From contig NZ_FCNW02000024.1 of assembly GCF_001544475.1 (NCBI RefSeq), positions 1-64,000 on the forward strand: a stretch of DNA of 64,000 bases, written 5' to 3'. The stretch comes from Caballeronia humi. Lineage in GTDB: Bacteria > Pseudomonadota > Gammaproteobacteria > Burkholderiales > Burkholderiaceae. Below are positions 60,107 to 64,000 of this stretch, in pieces (the first letter of the stretch is position 1; the number at the start of each line of letters is the position of its first letter). The translations under genes were made by a program, and so were the position numbers. The notes beneath the pieces were generated by a model that did not search any database, was not told the DNA's origin, and was given only the letters and a program-made list of their open reading frames with translations.

Positions 60107-62763
60107 TCTTCAATTCCTCTTAAGTTATCGTGCCGCCGCGCCGCCCGCAGCCGCGCGCGCTCGGCCGCGCGCACCTTGCGCGGCTTGCCCATCAGCACCG
60201 GCTGGAACACGACCGCGCCGATCAGCGTGCAAAAGAGCGACAGCGCGAGCAGCCGGCCCATGCTCGACGTCCCCGGATGATGCGAAAACCACAGGCTGCC
60301 GAACGCGGTCGCCGTCGTCGCGGCGCTGAACATCACGGCGTGCGTGAGGCTCGACTGTAAAAGCCGCGTCTGTCCCGAGCGCCACGCCATCACGAAATAA
60401 ATCTTGAAGGCCACGCCGACGCCCAGCATCAGCGGCAACGCGATGATGTTCGCGAAATTGAGAGGCATGTCGAAGACAACACACACCTCGAGCGTGACGA
60501 TCGCGGAAACGAGCAAAGGTATCAAAGTTCTTAAAACGTCGCCAAGACGGCGCAGCGTGATCCACAAAAGGATCGCGATCGCGATCAGCGAAAGCGCCGC
60601 GGCCTGCTGGAACGCCTTGATGATCGTCTCGGCCGAATGGCGAATCGAGATCGGCCCGCCGATCGCGTCCGGCTCGGATTTCTGGACAGCGTCGGCGAAG
60701 CGGGCGAGCAGGCGGTCGTCATTCTGGTCGACGCCCGGCGGCACCTTCGGCGACACCTCGACGAGCGCCTTGCCATCGGGCGTCACCCAGTTGTCGACCA
60801 TCGATTGCGGCAGCGTCGCGCGCGTGATCTCGGACGGCTGTAAAAGTGCGCGCAGACGGGCGAGTGCGAGACGCAGCGGCTCGGCCATCGCGGTTTCAGC
60901 GCGGTCGCGGGCGGCGGCATCGGCCTGGGCGAGCTTCGCGAGTGTCTGCGACAAATGCTTCGCTTCGGCGTCGCCGGGGCCGGGATGTTCGTCGGCGGCA
61001 AGCGACAACTGGTTCGACAGGCGTTTCAAAGTCGCGACCCTCACCGCATCCGTCAGGGGAGAAGCCACCGTCTGGTTGAGCGCCGGCAGCAATTGCGCGG
61101 CGGCCGCGGCGATCAGTTCGAGCTTCTTCGGCTGATCGGCGGGGATCAGCGAGGCGAGCGTCGTCACGCGGCCGACTTCGGGCAGCTTCGCCAAACGCGC
61201 CTCGATGCGCTCTGCGTCGGCAACCGACGGCGCGAGCACCGACACATTGTTGATGGCCGCTTCCGGCGCGTCTTTCAGCGCGAGCAGCGTTGCCATCGAC
61301 TCGGTGTGCGGGTCCTTCAGGTGCAGCGGATTGAAGTCGAAGCGCAGGTTCAGGAGCAGCGGCAGCGCGCCGATCACGATGATCAGCGTGCCGATCAGGA
61401 CGGGCTTGCGGTTGCGGTCGAGGTATTCGTCGACGGGTGCGAGCGCGGGAAAACCGGGCGAGGTCGGCTCGCCGGGTGGCGCGAACACCTTCAGCAGCGC
61501 GGGCAGCAGCGTCATGTTTGTCACGTACGCGATGATCATGCCGACGCCCGCGATCAGCCCCAGTTCCGACACGCCGCGATAGGCGGTCGGCAGGAACGAG
61601 AAGAAGCTCGCGGCGGTCGCGGCGGCGGCGAGCGTGAGCGGCACGGCGACGTGCCGCGCGGTTTCGGCGAGCGCGACGTCGAGCCGCCGGTGCCGGTGAC
61701 GTTCCTCGCGATATCGCACGCCGAACTGAATGCCGAAATCGACGCCGAGCCCGACGAACAGCACCATGAACGCGACGGAAATCATGTTCAGCGCGTGAAC
61801 CATCATCAGGCCGAGCGCCGCCGTGATCGCGAGCCCGACGAACAGCGTGATGAACACCGCGAGGATCATCTTCCCCGAGCGCAACGCGAGCCACAGGATC
61901 ACGAGCACGACGATGAAGGTCGCGATGCCGTTCACCTCGGCGCCGTCCTTGACGGAGGCGAATTCCTCGTCGGCGAGCGGCTGGGCGCCCGTCAGCCGCA
62001 CGGCCGCGCCGTATTTCTGCGCGAGGCCGAGCTCCTTGGCGGTCGCGCGGATCGCGTCGGAAGCGCCGGCGCCGGCTTCGAGCGCGTTGAAATCGAGCAC
62101 CGGCAGGACCGTGACGAACGCGCGCGCGGGGCCGCTCGTCGGCGACGGGTCGGCGAGATTGCGCCACGAGAACGCCGCCGGCTCGTTCGCGAGCACGCGG
62201 TCGAGCACGTTCGCGCTCTGATTCAGCAGCTTCGACATCTGCCCGAGCGTCACCTGCCCGAGTTGCAGCGGCAGGTTCAGGCTCGTGTTGAGCGTTTGCG
62301 CGAGGCCGGTGAGCGTGGGATCGTGGGCGAGCGTGTTGATTAGCGGACGCGCCTGCACGAGCTGTTGCGTGGTTTGCGCGACTTTGTCGGAAGAAAGATA
62401 GAGCAGGCCGTTATGCTCGAAGAACTCACCGCCCGACGGCTGCGTCACCGACTTGAACCGGTCCGGATGCTTCGCGAGCGCGGCGGCGAGTTCGCTCGCG
62501 GCGGCATCGGCGAATTCGGGCGCCTGCGCCTCGACCACGACCAGAAGCGTCGAGCCGCGTTGCGGAAAGGCTTCGTCCATCGCGTGACTTCGGGCGGCCC
62601 ATTCGGGCTCCGTCTCGATGAGCTGGCTCACGTCGGTGCTGATCTTGAAGTGATGGACAACGTAGATCGAGCTCAGCACGGCGAGCAGCAGCGAGACGGC
62701 GATGATCCACGCCGGCCGGCGGATGGCAACGGTGACGAGGCGGGTAAGGTGGGACGTCAGCAT
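60103..62763 (-). CDS. hpnN: Hopanoid transporter HpnN (RND/MMPL family)
   Basis: An 886-residue RND permease that moves hopanoids to the outer membrane. It has an N-terminal transmembrane helix (about 11-32), a large periplasmic domain, and a block of five helices with FMVLFVGLGVDFGIQFGVRY and LTLAAAATAASFFSFLP. A second periplasmic domain and C-terminal helices follow (LIPLLVSAIVTLEVCVVFDM, IALPLMLGVGVAFKIYFVM). It lacks a strong ribosome-binding site. It is first in the hpnN-mlaA operon, divergent from the hpnM/mlaC-like gene. Confidence 0.92.
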   Translation of the reverse strand: MLTSHLTRLVTVAIRRPAWIIAVSLLLAVLSSIYVVHHFKISTDVSQLIETEPEWAARSHAMDEAFPQRGSTLLVVVEAQAPEFADAAASELAAALAKHPDRFKSVTQPSGGEFFEHNGLLYLSSDKVAQTTQQLVQARPLINTLAHDPTLTGLAQTLNTSLNLPLQLGQVTLGQMSKLLNQSANVLDRVLANEPAAFSWRNLADPSPTSGPARAFVTVLPVLDFNALEAGAGASDAIRATAKELGLAQKYGAAVRLTGAQPLADEEFASVKDGAEVNGIATFIVVLVILWLALRSGKMILAVFITLFVGLAITAALGLMMVHALNMISVAFMVLFVGLGVDFGIQFGVRYREERHRHRRLDVALAETARHVAVPLTLAAAATAASFFSFLPTAYRGVSELGLIAGVGMIIAYVTNMTLLPALLKVFAPPGEPTSPGFPALAPVDEYLDRNRKPVLIGTLIIVIGALPLLLNLRFDFNPLHLKDPHTESMATLLALKDAPEAAINNVSVLAPSVADAERIEARLAKLPEVGRVTTLASLIPADQPKKLELIAAAAAQLLPALNQTVASPLTDAVRVATLKRLSNQLSLAADEHPGPGDAEAKHLSQTLAKLAQADAAARDRAETAMAEPLRLALARLRALLQPSEITRATLPQSMVDNWVTPDGKALVEVSPKVPPGVDQNDDRLLARFADAVQKSEPDAIGGPISIRHSAETIIKAFQQAAALSLIAIAILLWITLRRLGDVLRTLIPLLVSAIVTLEVCVVFDMPLNFANIIALPLMLGVGVAFKIYFVMAWRSGQTRLLQSSLTHAVMFSAATTATAFGSLWFSHHPGTSSMGRLLALSLFCTLIGAVVFQPVLMGKPRKVRAAERARLRAARRHDNLRGIEE

Positions 62764-62890
62764 GAAGACGAGTACCGTCGAGGTCCTGTTTTTGAGTGCG
62801 GGCTGTAGAGGACAAACGCAGGAAAGTCCGCAGCCGGGGATCGCGCAAGTATACCGGGGCGGCGGTGCGGGGCGCGGCCCCTGTCTTGAA

Positions 62891-62919
62891 CTGTCAGCGC
62901 ATCGGCGAGTCGATATACT
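62891..62919 (+). promoter_or_regulatory. Sigma-70 promoter of the hpnM-like gene
   Basis: CTGTCA-N17-TATACT with optimal spacing; the predicted start point near 62926 leaves a 65-nt leader before the ATG at 62991. Confidence 0.55.
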
Positions 62920-62990
62920 GGCTTGCCGCCGGTTCGAAAACCCATCGAATCCGCGCAATCAGCTTCCATACCATACAGAGAACGGGTTCC

Positions 62991-63608
62991 ATGAAACGCT
63001 ATTTGTCCTTTTGCTTCACCTTCCTGGTCGCCGCAGTGTTCGTTTCGGGCAACGCCTTCGCCCAGGCGAGCCCCGATGCGGTCGTGAAAAACGCCGTCGA
63101 AGGCACCGTCGCCGCGATGAAGGCCGACCCGCAAGCGCGCGGCGGCGACATGGCGAAGATCACGCAGCTCGTCGAGACGCGCTTCGTGCCCGCCACCGAC
63201 TTCGAGCGCATGACCCGCATCGCGGTCGGCAAGGCGTGGGCCACGGCGACGCCCGAGCAGCAGAAGCAGCTCTACGAGCAGTTCCAGAAGCTCTTCGTGC
63301 GCACTTACGCTTCGTCGCTGCTGCAATTGCGCGACCAGGACGTCAAGTTCGTCTTCGACAGCCCGAAGGTCGATGCGGGCACGAAGGACGTCGTCGTCGA
63401 GTCGCACGTGATCTCCACCGGCGGCGACAACCCCGTGCGCTACCGCCTCAGCAAGTCGGCGCAGGGCTGGAAAATCTACGACATCGACATGATGGGCGCC
63501 TGGCTCATCCAGGTCTATCAGCAACAGTTCGCGGGTCAGCTCTCGTCCGGCGGCGTCGATGGCCTCATCAAGTTCCTGACCGAGCACAACGCGCGCACGG
63601 CCGGATAA
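62991..63608 (+). CDS. hpnM: HpnM/MlaC-family periplasmic lipid-binding protein
   Basis: A 205-residue secreted protein of the Ttg2/MlaC fold. The signal peptide MKRYLSFCFTFLVAAVFVSG is followed by cleavage near NAFA-QA. The core has VETRFVPATDFERMTRIAVGKAW-type residues, QKQLYEQFQKLFVRTYASSLL and IYDIDMMGAWLIQVYQQQF. MlaC ferries phospholipids between MlaA and MlaFEDB; the variant beside hpnN is called HpnM. Placement next to both hpnN and mlaA makes either name reasonable. mlaFEDB is not in the window. Confidence 0.88.
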   Translation: MKRYLSFCFTFLVAAVFVSGNAFAQASPDAVVKNAVEGTVAAMKADPQARGGDMAKITQLVETRFVPATDFERMTRIAVGKAWATATPEQQKQLYEQFQKLFVRTYASSLLQLRDQDVKFVFDSPKVDAGTKDVVVESHVISTGGDNPVRYRLSKSAQGWKIYDIDMMGAWLIQVYQQQFAGQLSSGGVDGLIKFLTEHNARTAG

Positions 63609-63623
63609 CCTCTTCTTCGACGG

Positions 63624-64000
63624 TCAGGTGCGGCGGTGCTCCACCGCATACTTGATCAGCTCGGCCTGACCGTCGATATCCAGCTTTCGCTTCAAGTTCA
63701 GCCGGTGCGTTTCCACCGTGCGCACCGACAACCCATGCTGCAGCGCAATCTGCTTGCTCGACAGCCCGAGCGCGAGCGCGTCCAGAATGTCGCGCTCACG
63801 CGGCGTCAGGCGTTCGAGCGGCGTCTGCATCGATTGCGCCTGAATCATCCGCATCGCGAGTCCCGCGCTGAAAAACGTCTTGCCGGCGAGCACCGCGTCG
63901 ATCGCGTGGATGATTTCCGTCGCCGGTGAATCCTTCAGCACATAGCCGCTCGCGCCCGCCCGCACGGCCTGCGCGACGTATTCGATGTTGTCGTGCATCG
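63624..64000 (-). CDS. NarL/FixJ-type response regulator, truncated by the window edge
   Basis: The C-terminal ~125 residues of a LuxR-type regulator; the gene continues beyond 64000, so the start and most of the receiver are missing. Visible: the receiver end with Lys in SGYVLKDSPATEII, then the helix-turn-helix LTPRERDILDALALGLSSKQIA and VRTVETHRLNLKRKLDI. Its partner kinase is presumably to the right. It is convergent with the hpnM-like gene. Confidence 0.9.
   Translation of the reverse strand, partial: MHDNIEYVAQAVRAGASGYVLKDSPATEIIHAIDAVLAGKTFFSAGLAMRMIQAQSMQTPLERLTPRERDILDALALGLSSKQIALQHGLSVRTVETHRLNLKRKLDIDGQAELIKYAVEHRRT

Overview
The window is GC-rich (by eye well over 60%), densely coding DNA with the gene content of a Burkholderiaceae chromosome, most likely Paraburkholderia or Caballeronia. 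The pointers are a polyhydroxybutyrate synthase with a phasin, DUF4148 and H-NS-like small proteins, an hpn hopanoid locus, a QseB/PmrA-like two-component system and a GntP/HbcR/3-hydroxybutyrate dehydrogenase set. No rRNA, tRNA, CRISPR array or insertion sequence was seen. The assignment rests on protein families recalled from memory, not on a search.

Layout. 0-2 kb: a hairpin-rich repeat, an orphan flagellar L-ring gene and small secreted proteins. 2-6.5 kb: a PmrA/QseB-like regulon with two paralogous response regulators, one sensor kinase, a PAP2 phosphatase and a membrane protein. Four 17-bp direct-repeat boxes lie among these genes, each followed by an 11-nt gap and a -10-like hexamer. 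6.6-9.6 kb: CBS protein, phasin and class I PHA synthase. 9.6-14.8 kb: a catabolic island of two amidohydrolases, two MFS carriers and a GntR repressor, with a perfect 20-bp inverted repeat across the divergent promoter. 14.8-24.5 kb: a NodZ-like glycosyltransferase, DedA-like protein, TetR/NTF2 pair, FUSC protein, Zwf, LysR, a three-domain flavo-iron-sulfur fusion, a GST and DUF1289.

24.6-35 kb: a hybrid histidine kinase, an AI-2E carrier with a long cytosolic tail, 3-hydroxybutyrate dehydrogenase, a GntP carrier and a sigma-54 activator. The GntP gene has a textbook-spaced -24/-12 promoter and an upstream operator cluster about 190 bp away. 35-45 kb: lipoproteins, a serine hydrolase, H-NS, lipocalin, AEC carrier, DUF4148, a 44-residue secreted peptide, a cluster of DnaA boxes, a flavin reductase, a stress-type protein and a second hybrid kinase. 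45.5-47.5 kb: a tightly coupled CheY-CheC-diguanylate cyclase operon.

47.7-52.5 kb: hpnD-hpnE-shc-hpnG (squalene to hopanoid). 53-58.4 kb: LysR, MFS, aldehyde dehydrogenase, aldo/keto reductase and a stand-alone formaldehyde-activating enzyme homologue. 58.6-64 kb: a thioesterase, then mlaA-hpnN opposed to an hpnM/mlaC-like gene (hopanoid and phospholipid trafficking), and a truncated NarL-type regulator at the right edge.

The strongest candidates for something new are the box-defined PmrA-like regulon with an antisense-facing site, the CheY-CheC-cyclase module, the Fae-containing catabolic operon and the intergenic DnaA-box cluster.
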